From NCBI RefSeq assembly GCF_003226345.1, contig NZ_PDOF01000002.1:558001-622000 (forward strand): DNA of 64,000 nucleotides, given 5' to 3'. The translations under genes were made by a program, and so were the position numbers. Below are positions 8,979-17,160 of the stretch, piece by piece (the stretch's first letter is position 1; every line of letters begins with the position of its first letter). The notes under the pieces were generated by a model. The model was not told the DNA's origin. It worked only from the letters and a program-made list of their open reading frames with translations, and did not search any database. Source of the stretch: Alteribacter lacisalsi (GTDB lineage Bacteria; Bacillota; Bacilli; Bacillales; Salisediminibacteriaceae).

Positions 8979-9494
8979 ATGAAAACGATGAAATGGTTCC
9001 TTCTATCTCTTACTGGTATTATTTTCACCGGATGTGGGGCAGGAGTAAATGATGAAGCAGTAGAAGAGCATCAATCATTTGAGGCTGTGCAGGAGGAACA
9101 TTGGCCATTTGAAAAATTAAACGAGTTTAACCGTCTGATTGCGTCTGACGCCGAGCAGACTGAGTTAACGGAAAAACATCAGGAAATGACGGGCCTTGTA
9201 AATCAGGCTTATGAAGCCATGCAGGAAGAACACTATGAGACAGAGGAAATGATTCAGGTGCATGGTCTGTATCTCGATTCGTTAAGAAGCCTTGATAGGT
9301 CCCTGGGCGAATTGGAAGGTGAATTAGAAGATAATTTACCAGACGAGTCTCTTCAGGCCTTTTTAAATCACCAGGAGGATTCTGTACGTTACATGCTGGA
9401 ATCTCATGTAAAAGCCCGTCAGGATATTTACGGTGATGACGAAGCAGAAGCCGAGGCTAATGAGCTTTTGAACCGATTCGAAGGAAATAACTGA
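8979..9494 (+). CDS. Small acidic lipoprotein, paralogue 2 of 3
   Basis: This 171-residue lipoprotein has the lipobox IFTGC (Cys19) and a helical acidic mature domain. It is clearly related along its length to the preceding gene (for example IYGDD-EAEAEANELLNRFEG against IYGDEDAEAEVQDILDRLSG). AGGTGATC precedes the ATG. It is 58 bases downstream of its paralogue and is followed by a terminator, so it closes the long tad-linked transcription unit. Function is unknown. Confidence 0.82.
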   Translation: MKTMKWFLLSLTGIIFTGCGAGVNDEAVEEHQSFEAVQEEHWPFEKLNEFNRLIASDAEQTELTEKHQEMTGLVNQAYEAMQEEHYETEEMIQVHGLYLDSLRSLDRSLGELEGELEDNLPDESLQAFLNHQEDSVRYMLESHVKARQDIYGDDEAEAEANELLNRFEGNN

Positions 9495-9507
9495 AATACA
9501 CTAAAAG

Positions 9508-9531
9508 GCAGGTGGCGACACCTGTTTTTTT
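9508..9531 (+). terminator. Rho-independent terminator closing the tad-linked unit
   Basis: A perfect six-base stem CAGGTG/CACCTG encloses a GCGA tetraloop and is followed by seven T. It lies 14 bases after the second lipoprotein gene. Confidence 0.9.
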
Positions 9532-9597
9532 ACAGTTTTGGCAAAAGTTTAATGATAGACTGAATACAGAATGGCTGGCAGGAGGAAAGAGAACGAA

Positions 9598-10128
9598 ATG
9601 AACAGGCGGCGTTTTATCATTGGAACGATCTTTATTACGAGTATTCTTTCGGCCTGCACCGCTGACCGCGGACTGGAGGGTGATTATAGAATATATCTGG
9701 ATGCGAAAGAGGAGCATGATCCCGTAAACGAGTTTCAGGCATCCATGAGTGATCTCTTTGGAGAGACGTCGGCGGGTTACGGGGAAGCCGTTGAACGATT
9801 TGAGGAAGCGGAGGAAAAAGTGGACGAGGCCATCGGCGCCTCTGAGGACCTTTCTTTTGAAACAAACGAAGTAAAGGAAATCAATCAATACTATCTGGAG
9901 AGGCTGTACCAGTCCAGAAGCATTTTGGAGATGTTTGAAGAAGATCTGGACATGGTTCTCACAGAGGGGATACCGGAAGATTTTCTGGAGAGTTTTGATA
10001 TCATGATCCAGCAGGCAAATCAGTATGATGCCATGAGAGTAAATGCGGAACTGGAGTATGATTTAAGAGATGAGGACGACATCACTCCGGAAGAGGAAGA
10101 GCTGATGGATCGTTATCTGAATGAATGA
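9598..10128 (+). CDS. Small acidic lipoprotein, divergent paralogue 3 of 3
   Basis: This 176-residue lipoprotein has an arginine-rich N-terminus and the lipobox ILSAC (Cys20). The mature part has the same layout as the two preceding lipoproteins: EEHDPVNEFQASM, then a helix, then an (E)VKEINQYYLERLYQS block, an acidic helix and a final DxLLxxYL-like tail. Sequence identity is lower, so common origin is likely but not proven. The ATG at 9598 follows AGGAGG (9580-9585). It stands between two terminators and so is probably transcribed on its own. Confidence 0.78.
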   Translation: MNRRRFIIGTIFITSILSACTADRGLEGDYRIYLDAKEEHDPVNEFQASMSDLFGETSAGYGEAVERFEEAEEKVDEAIGASEDLSFETNEVKEINQYYLERLYQSRSILEMFEEDLDMVLTEGIPEDFLESFDIMIQQANQYDAMRVNAELEYDLRDEDDITPEEEELMDRYLNE

Positions 10129-10139
10129 TGGTTATTGTG

Positions 10140-10168
10140 GACAGGCGGCCCTCTGCCTGTCTTTTTTT
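10140..10168 (+). terminator. Rho-independent terminator
   Basis: The stem GACAGGC/GCCTGTC has an eight-base loop and is followed by seven T. It ends the third lipoprotein gene. Confidence 0.9.
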
Positions 10169-10260
10169 GAAACATTCGCGGATCATGGGTGCCTATTCTG
10201 ATGAATCTCCCGGATAAAAAAATAATCGGACAGTCATCTCCCCGCAGTACATACACTATA

Positions 10261-10289
10261 TGTTAACATCAATTATAAATGAGTTAACA
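10261..10289. promoter_or_regulatory. Inverted repeat upstream of the DUF1284 gene
   Basis: TGTTAAC and GTTAACA are exact inverted copies separated by 15 AT-rich bases that contain a TATAAA-like -10 element. The position just upstream of the DUF1284 gene would suit an operator over the promoter. No regulator is known to me for this site. Confidence 0.35.
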
Positions 10290-10311
10290 AATGGAGCGGG
10301 GGCGTTTGTAA

Positions 10312-10770
10312 ATGGGAGAGAGACAGCTGAGGGGGCACCACCTTCTCTGTGTACACGGATTTCAGGGGATGGGTTACAGCCCGGGTTTTGTGAGAAGAAT
10401 GGAGGAGATCGTAACGGAAATCAGGGATCCGGATCAGGATTTCGGGATCAGGGTGCTGGTGGAGCTGGATGATGCCTGTGACGTGTGTCCCCATAACGGG
10501 AGCACGTTCTGTGCAGCAAGTCCAGGCTCAGATGCCCATGTGAAGGGGCTCGATACGAGGGCGCTTAAGCACCTGAAGCTTGAGGCGGGGAGACTGTACA
10601 GAAAAAGCAAGCTTGTGGAGTGGACCGCGAGAACTGTGAAGCCTGACGACCTCGATCATATCTGCAAAGGGTGCAGCTGGCTCGCACACGGGGTATGCAA
10701 GGCCGGCATCGCTAAGCTCAACGAAGAATGGAGAGAACGGAATGACGCTTCGGAAAATAGAATCGTTTGA
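10312..10770 (+). CDS. DUF1284 family protein
   Basis: This 152-residue cytosolic protein opens with LRGHHLLCVHGFQGMGYS, the signature of DUF1284. Cysteines are numerous (CDVCPHN, FCAAS, CKGCSWL, GVCKAG), suggesting a metal or iron-sulfur site. This is inference; the family has no established role that I know of. The ATG has an upstream GGAG element. The gene overlaps the following thioredoxin-like gene by 29 bases, which implies joint expression. Confidence 0.85.
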   Translation: MGERQLRGHHLLCVHGFQGMGYSPGFVRRMEEIVTEIRDPDQDFGIRVLVELDDACDVCPHNGSTFCAASPGSDAHVKGLDTRALKHLKLEAGRLYRKSKLVEWTARTVKPDDLDHICKGCSWLAHGVCKAGIAKLNEEWRERNDASENRIV

Positions 10771-11062
10771 AGAAGTAAAGGACTTTGTAAGCAGCAGCGA
10801 CCGCGCGATAGTTCTTCTTAAGTCAAAGAACTGCACCGTTTGTGAGGCCGTGGAACGGCAGCTGGAAGAGCAGTTCCACAACGAAATTGTGTATGCAAAA
10901 GGACAGATCGAAGACGTACCGGAAGCAAGAGGACAGTGGACGGTGTTTTCGGCACCGACAGTACTGTTCTTTTTTGAAGGTCGGGAAGTGTGGCGCGGCT
11001 CCCGCTTTATAGACTGGGATGACCTGAATCGGATGATCATCCGGACACTGCCGGAAAATTAA
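10742..11062 (+). CDS. Thioredoxin-like protein
   Basis: This 106-residue single thioredoxin fold carries the active-site motif CTVC at about residues 32-35 in place of the usual CGPC. The cis-proline segment SAPTVLFF is also present. It is likely a thiol-disulfide exchange protein in the cytoplasm, with no signal peptide. The gene is buried in the end of the cysteine-rich DUF1284 gene and precedes NO synthase, so a redox-related group is suggested. Confidence 0.85.
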   Translation: MTLRKIESFEEVKDFVSSSDRAIVLLKSKNCTVCEAVERQLEEQFHNEIVYAKGQIEDVPEARGQWTVFSAPTVLFFFEGREVWRGSRFIDWDDLNRMIIRTLPEN

Positions 11063-11137
11063 TGGGAACTCCGGGATTTCCCGAGGTGGCAGAATCAGGT
11101 ATACTGGAAGAAGCATCTCAGAACGGTGGAGAGTGAC

Positions 11138-12232
11138 ATGGACAGAAATGAAACAATGTATCGAGCAGCTGAGGCTTTTGTGCAGCAGTGCTACAGTGAA
11201 TTAAATAAACAGGAATCGATAAAAAGCCGCCTCGTAGAAATCAAAACGGAAATCGAGCAGACGGGGACCTATACCCATACGGCGGAGGAGATCAGCCACG
11301 GGGCGAAAATGGCCTGGCGCAACAGCAACCGCTGTATCGGCCGTTTTTTCTGGCAGACGCTTGATGTGTTCGACGCCCGTGACCTCCGGACGGCCGAAGA
11401 CGTGTTTGACGCCCTCTGCCGGCATATCGAGTACGCGACAAATGACGGCCGAATTCTGCCTACGATTACGGTCTTCGCCCAGCGGAGTGAGGGGCAGACG
11501 GACCGGATCCGTCTTTGGAATCATCAGCTGCTCCGCTATGCAGGGTATGAAACTGAAGAAGGTGTGATCGGGGATCAGTGGTCCGTTTCGTTCACCCGGA
11601 AGTGCGAAGCTCTGGGCTGGCGAGGAGAGAGGACGGATTACGATCTTCTGCCGCTCGTGATTCAGGTTGACGGCGGGGAGCCGGAATGGTTTGACATTCC
11701 TGCAGATCTCGTCAAAGAGGTCGCGATTCGTCACCCGGAAAACAGGGCCGTTGCGGATCTGAATGTAAAATGGTACGGGGTGCCGATCATTTCGGATATG
11801 CTCCTTGAAATCGGTGGCATCCAGTATCCGGCGGCGCCTTTTAACGGCTGGTACATGGAGACGGAAATCGGGGCCCGCAATCTAGCTGACACAGACCGGT
11901 ACGATCTGCTGCCGAAAATCGCTTCCGTTTTTGATCTGGACACATCCCGGGTCTCTACACTATGGAAGGACCGGGCTCTGGTTGAGTTAAACAGAGCGGT
12001 CATCCATTCGTTTAGGGAAGACGGCGTCAGCATCGTGGATCACCATACAGCGGCCGAGCAGTTCCGCCAGTTTGAAAACCGGGAAACGGAATCGGGACGC
12101 CCGGTAACCGGTGACTGGAGCTGGCTGATCCCGCCTGTGTCACCTGCAGCCACCCATGTTTTTCATAAACAGTATAACGACGAGGTCGTCACACCGAACT
12201 ACCACTACCAGGAGAAGCCTTACAAACCTTAA
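11138..12232 (+). CDS. nos: Nitric oxide synthase oxygenase
   Basis: This is a bacterial NO synthase consisting of the haem/pterin oxygenase domain only, which makes NO from arginine with electrons from host reductases. It is 364 residues long, close to the roughly 360 of Bacillus enzymes. The haem-ligand region [10 protein letters not shown] places the proximal Cys at residue 66, as in Bacillus NOS. The substrate region [16 protein letters not shown] is intact. The ATG at 11138 fits a GGTGGAGAG site; the frame also has a GTG at 11126. A perfect terminator overlaps the stop codon. Confidence 0.96.
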   Translation: MDRNETMYRAAEAFVQQCYSELNKQESIKSRLVEIKTEIEQTGTYTHTAEEISHGAKMAWRNSNRCIGRFFWQTLDVFDARDLRTAEDVFDALCRHIEYATNDGRILPTITVFAQRSEGQTDRIRLWNHQLLRYAGYETEEGVIGDQWSVSFTRKCEALGWRGERTDYDLLPLVIQVDGGEPEWFDIPADLVKEVAIRHPENRAVADLNVKWYGVPIISDMLLEIGGIQYPAAPFNGWYMETEIGARNLADTDRYDLLPKIASVFDLDTSRVSTLWKDRALVELNRAVIHSFREDGVSIVDHHTAAEQFRQFENRETESGRPVTGDWSWLIPPVSPAATHVFHKQYNDEVVTPNYHYQEKPYKP

Positions 12233-12246
12233 GGCTTCTCTTTTTT
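12212..12246 (+). terminator. Terminator overlapping the nos stop codon
   Basis: Ten perfect base pairs (GAGAAGCCTT/AAGGCTTCTC) with a nine-base loop are followed by six T. The 5' arm lies inside the last nos codons, and the TAA stop falls in the loop and first base of the 3' arm. Confidence 0.95.
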
Positions 12247-12277
12247 GTCCGGAAAATCTCCAGAAGGAGCGAAGCGG

Positions 12278-14965
12278 ATGGACCGATTAACGATGAACAG
12301 GCTGACGTCAAAGCAGAAAGATGTGATCCAGTCAGCCGGTGTCAAAGGGGAAGCGGCGACTGGTATTTTTCTGAGAACCGCGGTGCTTCACTATGCAGAG
12401 TCAAAAGGGTTCAAGGCAGGATCAGAAGACGGCGGCGAGTGGCTGGAGCAGACGATGCCCGGCGCGTTTGACCCGCTGAAGGACGGGGAAAAGCACTTTT
12501 TTGACGCGTGCCGGCCCCGGCTTACTGAACTGTTTCGTACGGAAGCAAAGGAAAATATATTTTGCGGGGTGGAGGAACTTGGTCTGTTTTACCAGGCGTT
12601 AATCCGCGATGAAAAGGCACGAATTTATAAAGGGGTACGAAAAAGCAGGAAAATCAGGCCCGGTGAGATGCCGGCAGCAACGCAGCTGTTTACACCGGAC
12701 TGGATCGCATCCTATATGGCGGAGAACACGGTAGGCGCATGGTGGCTCGGGATCCGGCCTGATTCAAGCCTGAGGGGCAGCATGCGCTATTTCGTGAAAA
12801 ACGGCGCGCGAGAGCCTTCGCCTTTTACCCTGCAGGAAATGAAAGTGCTCGATCCGGCCTGCGGCTCGGGCCAGCTTCTGTTAAAGGTGTTCGATATTCT
12901 GTTTGCCGTGTACGAGGAAACAGGCGCTGCCCGGGGAGAAATTCCAAGGTTGATTCTTGAGAATCATCTTTACGGGCTCGACATCGATGCCGGCATTCTG
13001 CAGCTGGCGAAAGCCTCCCTCCTCCTGCGCAGCCGGGAGTTGTCCGGCGTATTTCCTGCTTGTGTTGATTTCAAAAACATCCAGCAGGTCGACCCCGCCG
13101 CTCACGGCTCCCTATGCGAGGCGGGGACGGTTCTCGCTTCACATTTTCCGATCGTGCTGGCAAACCCGCCTTATATGGGGACGAAAGGAATGCCGGGGGA
13201 TTTGAGCACGTACTTAAAGGAGGCCTATCCGGATACCCGGTACGACCTCTACGCCGCCTTTATGGAGCGGGTGTTCCGTTTAACCAGTTCCGGCGGGTGG
13301 TCTGCCTGCCTCGCCCAGCAGTCGTGGATGTATTTAAAAAGCTACGAACGTCTTCGTGAACAGGTGCTCACATCCAGGCAGACATCCTCGTTTCTCCATC
13401 TCGGAACAGGTACCTTTGAAACGATCAGCGGCGAAGTGGTGCAGACGGCTGCGTGGGTGATGCGGGCAGTACCGCCATCACCTGGGAAGGTGCCGTTTTT
13501 TGATCTGACCGCTGGAAAAACCGCACAGGCGAAGGAGGCTGCTTTTTTAGCCGGAAACGGCCGGATCGACTGCGACCCTGCTCTTTTTCAACGCCTGCCG
13601 GGATCGGTATTCAGCTACCGGGCATCGCCGGAGGTCACCAAGGCGTTTGACCGGTTCCTTCCATTAAAAGATACAGCCTTTGTGCGAAAAGGCATGTTTA
13701 CGGGAGACAACGGAGCTTTTTTACGCAAGTGGTATGAAGTGCCCGCACATGAGCTGAACCGCAGCGCACACTCAATCACAGACGCTTTCGAAAGCGGTTC
13801 CTGCTGGTTTCCTGTGAAAAAGGGAGGCCCATTCCGGCGCTGGAGCGGGCACTGCGAGTGGGTCATCCGCCTGGACCGGAAAAGCTATGATGCGATTCAG
13901 GCAAACAGAGGGCACCGCTCGCCCCACTTTTATTTTCAGCCAGCCATCACGTGGTCAAAAGTCACAACCAAGGATCTGTCCTGCCGCTACACACCAGCCG
14001 GTTCTGTTGTAAATGACGCATGCCTCGCCGTGTATGAAAAGAGCGTCCCGCTCCTTTACCTGACCGGCCTTCTTAACAGCAGTGCGGCCAATCTTCTGTT
14101 ACGAAGCTACAGCTCGTCGTTAAACTACAGCGGGGGTGATCTGGGGAAACTACCGGTTGTGGTGCCGGCACACAGGGATCGTGAACAGGTGGAGCGGCTC
14201 GTCCGTGAAAATATCAGCCTGACTCTCTGGGAGGAAAGGTGGCAGGAAACGTCGATGACCTTTACGGAACATCCGGTTCGACGGTACAGAGCAGCAAGCC
14301 TTGAGGAAAGTTACCATCTTTATGCACAAGAGGTCCTTCAGAAGCGGAAAAAGCTGTCGGCAAACGAAGAAGCGCTCAACCGATTTTTTGCAGAGGCGTA
14401 CGGGCTGACCGGGCACGTTCAGGTGCATCCTGAGGAAAAAACGCTCAGTATCCGCCCGCCATGCCCCCGCCGTTTTGCCCGGTCATTTCTGTCTTACGCG
14501 GTTGGAACAGCTTTCGGCAGATGGGCTGAGCCCGGGAAGAAACAGACAGAACGAACCTGCCTCACAGAAGAGGCGTTTATGCGGACTGCAGAAGCCATCC
14601 TTCTGGCACAGGGCTTCGGTATAGCTGAAAGCTTTGACTGGCTGGCAGCACATCTTACAACAAGGAAAAACGTGCCGGCTGAAGCAGCGGTCCGTATGTA
14701 CATGAGAGAGCGTTTCTTTCGGGACCACCAGCAGGAATACGGCAAAAGACCGCTCTACTGGCCGGTTTGGGAAAAAGGCAGGCTCATCTGGTTTTATTAC
14801 CCTGGCCTTCGCGGCACAAGGGAAACAAAGCTGCTTGAGGACGGCTGTCCGCCCCACCTGGCAATCCGGGTGAACGGGCTGGTTGATCAGGACGCTCATT
14901 CAATTCCCGAAGCGTATGAACGCTTCAACCGGGCTTTGAGCAGAGCAGAGGGCGTCAACGTTTGA
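12278..14965 (+). CDS. PglX-like N6-adenine DNA methyltransferase, solitary
   Basis: This 895-residue protein is a predicted adenine-specific DNA methyltransferase. A helical N-terminal region leads into TQLFTPDWIASYMAENTVG (about residue 139 onward), as in BREX PglX proteins. The AdoMet motif DPACGSG begins at residue 192 and the catalytic NPPY at residue 296. The remaining 600 residues resemble the target-recognition and C-terminal parts of PglX or type IIG enzymes. No N-terminal nuclease motif was evident. The start ATG follows AAGGAGC by seven bases. No brx/pgl partner or restriction gene is adjacent, so it is either an orphan methylase, a remnant, or a self-contained type IIG-like enzyme. 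Confidence 0.88.
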   Translation: MDRLTMNRLTSKQKDVIQSAGVKGEAATGIFLRTAVLHYAESKGFKAGSEDGGEWLEQTMPGAFDPLKDGEKHFFDACRPRLTELFRTEAKENIFCGVEELGLFYQALIRDEKARIYKGVRKSRKIRPGEMPAATQLFTPDWIASYMAENTVGAWWLGIRPDSSLRGSMRYFVKNGAREPSPFTLQEMKVLDPACGSGQLLLKVFDILFAVYEETGAARGEIPRLILENHLYGLDIDAGILQLAKASLLLRSRELSGVFPACVDFKNIQQVDPAAHGSLCEAGTVLASHFPIVLANPPYMGTKGMPGDLSTYLKEAYPDTRYDLYAAFMERVFRLTSSGGWSACLAQQSWMYLKSYERLREQVLTSRQTSSFLHLGTGTFETISGEVVQTAAWVMRAVPPSPGKVPFFDLTAGKTAQAKEAAFLAGNGRIDCDPALFQRLPGSVFSYRASPEVTKAFDRFLPLKDTAFVRKGMFTGDNGAFLRKWYEVPAHELNRSAHSITDAFESGSCWFPVKKGGPFRRWSGHCEWVIRLDRKSYDAIQANRGHRSPHFYFQPAITWSKVTTKDLSCRYTPAGSVVNDACLAVYEKSVPLLYLTGLLNSSAANLLLRSYSSSLNYSGGDLGKLPVVVPAHRDREQVERLVRENISLTLWEERWQETSMTFTEHPVRRYRAASLEESYHLYAQEVLQKRKKLSANEEALNRFFAEAYGLTGHVQVHPEEKTLSIRPPCPRRFARSFLSYAVGTAFGRWAEPGKKQTERTCLTEEAFMRTAEAILLAQGFGIAESFDWLAAHLTTRKNVPAEAAVRMYMRERFFRDHQQEYGKRPLYWPVWEKGRLIWFYYPGLRGTRETKLLEDGCPPHLAIRVNGLVDQDAHSIPEAYERFNRALSRAEGVNV

Positions 14966-14985
14966 TCACGAGCAGGGTAGGGGAT
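14960..14985 (+). promoter_or_regulatory. Possible sigma-B promoter
   Basis: GTTTGA (14960-14965) and GGGGAT (14980-14985) are separated by 14 bases, close to the general-stress consensus GTTTAA-N12-14-GGGTAT. It lies 40 bases upstream of the small membrane protein gene, and its -35 overlaps the methyltransferase stop codon. Confidence 0.45.
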
Positions 14986-15024
14986 ATCTTTCCTTAAGAA
15001 AGAGAAAAAAGGAGGAACACTCAC

Positions 15025-15162
15025 ATGCTCTGGACGATTATTGCAATTTTAATACTGCTGTGGATCTTCGGACTGCTCACGGAAGTGATCGGCGGGCTGA
15101 TTCACATTATTCTTGTGATTGCCCTCGTTGTCCTGATTATCAGACTGATTCGCGGCCGGTAA
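15025..15162 (+). CDS. Small membrane protein, lmo0937 family
   Basis: This 45-residue protein consists almost entirely of two hydrophobic helices (residues 3-18 and 25-40) separated by TEVIGG, ending in RLIRGR. The pattern matches the lmo0937-type small proteins common in Firmicutes and often stress-induced. AAAGGAGGAA precedes the ATG. A possible sigma-B promoter is upstream. A relative with the same layout is encoded on the opposite strand 1.1 kb away. Confidence 0.85.
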   Translation: MLWTIIAILILLWIFGLLTEVIGGLIHIILVIALVVLIIRLIRGR

Positions 15163-15192
15163 CGGACCCCTGCAGAAAAGGATGTGCCGGAT

Positions 15193-16167
15193 ATGGAAAA
15201 AGACACAGTGATTATCGGGGGAGGACTGGCCGGCATTATGGCGGCTGTTACCTTAACAGAACAAGGCAGCAAGGTGCGGATCCTTGATAAGGGAAGAAGT
15301 GTCGGAGGGAGAATGGCGACACGGAGGATTGGAGAAGGAAAAGCTGATCATGGAGCGCAGTTTTTCACCGTCCGCACGGATGCGTTTAAACATCACGTTA
15401 GCCGGTGGGAGCAAAACAGCTGGGTGAGACGATGGTTTGGGGATGATCATCCCCGTTACATGGCGCACGACGGAATGAACCGACTCGTGAAGGAACTGGC
15501 CAGCGGACTGGAAGTATCCCTTGAAACAAAGGTAAAAGCGATTGAAGAGGGTCCATCGGGGTTTGTTATATACGGCGATACGCCTGGCGGACCAGCTGAG
15601 ATTCAGGCCGACAGGATCATCGTGACGGTGCCGGTGCCCCAGTCCCTTCAGATGACTTATCCTCTCGTTCTTAATCAAGAGGCGGAAAAACAGCTGAAGA
15701 GTCTCGTTTACGCACCAAGTTATGTATTACTCGTCACACTTGAAGGCCCTTCAAAAGTGCCGGATCCGGGAATTGTAAAGTCGGGTCTCCCCGCCTCTCT
15801 TGATACCGTTGCAGATAATCGTCAGAAAGGGATTTCTGATGAAACGATCGTGAGCATCTATGCGTCAGGTGAATGGGCAGAGGCAAACGTTGATCTGTCC
15901 AAGGATGAAATAATCACACAGCTTATGGACATAGGAGCTGATTATTTCGATCCGGCTGCTGTCACCGGATTCCAGCTGAAGAAATGGCGCTATGCAGAAG
16001 TAAAGGAAACACATAAAGGAAACGGTTTTATCGATGCCGGGTTGCGGCATCCGCTTCTATTTGCAGGTGATGCGTTTATTACTCCTGAAGATCCGTCCAG
16101 CCGTTCACGGGTGGAGAGCGCCGTCCTGTCCGGAATTGCCGCCGGAAAGCATCTGACAAAGGGATAG
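15193..16167 (+). CDS. FAD-dependent amine-oxidase-like protein (renalase-type)
   Basis: This 324-residue flavoprotein has an N-terminal dinucleotide-binding fold (IIGGGLAGIMAA, residues 6-18) and the VGGRMATRR segment that follows in amine oxidase and renalase families. HGAQFFTVR and a C-terminal FAD-binding block (LLFAGDAF...SRVESAVLSGIAAG) are also present. Bacterial members are linked to NAD(P)H-isomer repair or remain unassigned, so the substrate is unknown. ATG 15193 is used; a GTG at 15184 is possible. A bidirectional terminator follows. Confidence 0.85.
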   Translation: MEKDTVIIGGGLAGIMAAVTLTEQGSKVRILDKGRSVGGRMATRRIGEGKADHGAQFFTVRTDAFKHHVSRWEQNSWVRRWFGDDHPRYMAHDGMNRLVKELASGLEVSLETKVKAIEEGPSGFVIYGDTPGGPAEIQADRIIVTVPVPQSLQMTYPLVLNQEAEKQLKSLVYAPSYVLLVTLEGPSKVPDPGIVKSGLPASLDTVADNRQKGISDETIVSIYASGEWAEANVDLSKDEIITQLMDIGADYFDPAAVTGFQLKKWRYAEVKETHKGNGFIDAGLRHPLLFAGDAFITPEDPSSRSRVESAVLSGIAAGKHLTKG

Positions 16168-16177
16168 AGGAACATAC

Positions 16178-16211
16178 AAAAGAGGCTGTCCCACAGGGAA
16201 GAGCCTCTTTT
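16178..16211. terminator. Bidirectional terminator
   Basis: The ten-base stem AAAAGAGGCT/AGCCTCTTTT has a 14-base loop and separates the convergent FAD enzyme and small membrane protein genes. A-run and T-run on the two sides let it work in both directions. Confidence 0.85.
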
Positions 16212-16234
16212 CACGCGGTGGCGGCGGAGAACAT

Positions 16235-16378
16235 TTATCCGCCGGCATTGCGGAAAAACTGAAAGATAAACCAGAGCAGGCTGAGAATGATGAGTACCTG
16301 GACAAAGCCGCCGATCACACTCAGGAGAATGGCGACAGCCCAGAACAGAAGCAGTATACCGAGCAGTCTTCCTGCCAT
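16235..16378 (-). CDS. Small membrane protein, lmo0937-like, second copy
   Basis: This 47-residue protein has two hydrophobic helices joined by LSVIGG, and the tail FRNAGG. Length, helix positions and the VIGG turn match the gene at 15025, so the two are probably distant paralogues. A strong GGAGGGG site lies just upstream of the ATG at 16378. It converges on the FAD enzyme gene with a shared terminator. Function is unknown. Confidence 0.8.
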   Translation of the reverse strand: MAGRLLGILLLFWAVAILLSVIGGFVQVLIILSLLWFIFQFFRNAGG

Positions 16379-16539
16379 AACGATCCCCTCCGTAAATCGA
16401 CTGTTAGTCCAGTCTATGTCCTGCTGTCCCGGCTTGTCTCCGCTATTGTCCTGTTTTGGATAACGTCTTCTTTCATTCCAGCCTGATCCGTGTATAATTT
16501 ATGTGTAGACCATAACTCTTTTTATTGAGGTGATTTGAG

Positions 16540-17136
16540 ATGGATATTCAGGATCTGAAAAAGAAGAATGTGAACTTTAAAAAGAAATGGCTTGATACGG
16601 ACCCGGACTATTTTGAGAAACTTACGCAGGGACAGGACCCGGATTTTCTGGTGCTTGCCTGCAGTGATTCAAGAGTCTGCCCGACAACGGTGACAGAAAT
16701 GGAGCCGGGACATATGTTTATTCACCGGAATGTAGCCAATCAGGTCGTCGAGTCCGATGAAAGCTTTGCAGCCGGGCTTTACTACGCCCTCGTTCATCTG
16801 AAAGTGAAGTACGTACTTATAAACGGACATACCAACTGCGGCGGTGTGCAGGCCGCATGGGAAAACAATGATGAAGAAGGCCTGCAGGGCTGGCTTAAGT
16901 ATGTAAAGGACAGCATGCCGGACCCGGAAGCAACGGACAAGGAGTGGACGCTTGAAAAGCTGGCCAAGTTTAACGTGATGGTGCAGATGAAGCGGCTTCA
17001 GAAGCACCCCGTCTTTCAGGAGCACGGTGAAGGAGTGTCGATTATCGGGGCTCTGTTTGATTTGAAAACAGGAAGCCTGGACGTGTTCGATCCCGATAAC
17101 TTGACTGAAGAAGACCGGGAGATGCTCGGATACTGA
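16540..17136 (+). CDS. Beta-class carbonic anhydrase
   Basis: This 198-residue cytosolic zinc enzyme interconverts CO2 and bicarbonate. The family residues are all visible: CSDSR (Cys41, Asp43, Arg45), HRNVAN, and NGHTNCGG with His97 and Cys100 as the other zinc ligands. It is similar in size to the plant-type small clade. TATAAT is present about 46 bases upstream, and an AGGTGA site precedes the ATG. A methyltransferase gene follows within 25 bases, so co-transcription is likely. Confidence 0.95.
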   Translation: MDIQDLKKKNVNFKKKWLDTDPDYFEKLTQGQDPDFLVLACSDSRVCPTTVTEMEPGHMFIHRNVANQVVESDESFAAGLYYALVHLKVKYVLINGHTNCGGVQAAWENNDEEGLQGWLKYVKDSMPDPEATDKEWTLEKLAKFNVMVQMKRLQKHPVFQEHGEGVSIIGALFDLKTGSLDVFDPDNLTEEDREMLGY

Positions 17137-17160
17137 GCATGCAACGGGTGACGAAAGGTT

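Noticed and set aside
12278-14965. Complete BREX phage-defence system
   Set aside because: Only the PglX-like gene is present; neighbours are NO synthase, a micro-membrane protein and a flavoprotein.
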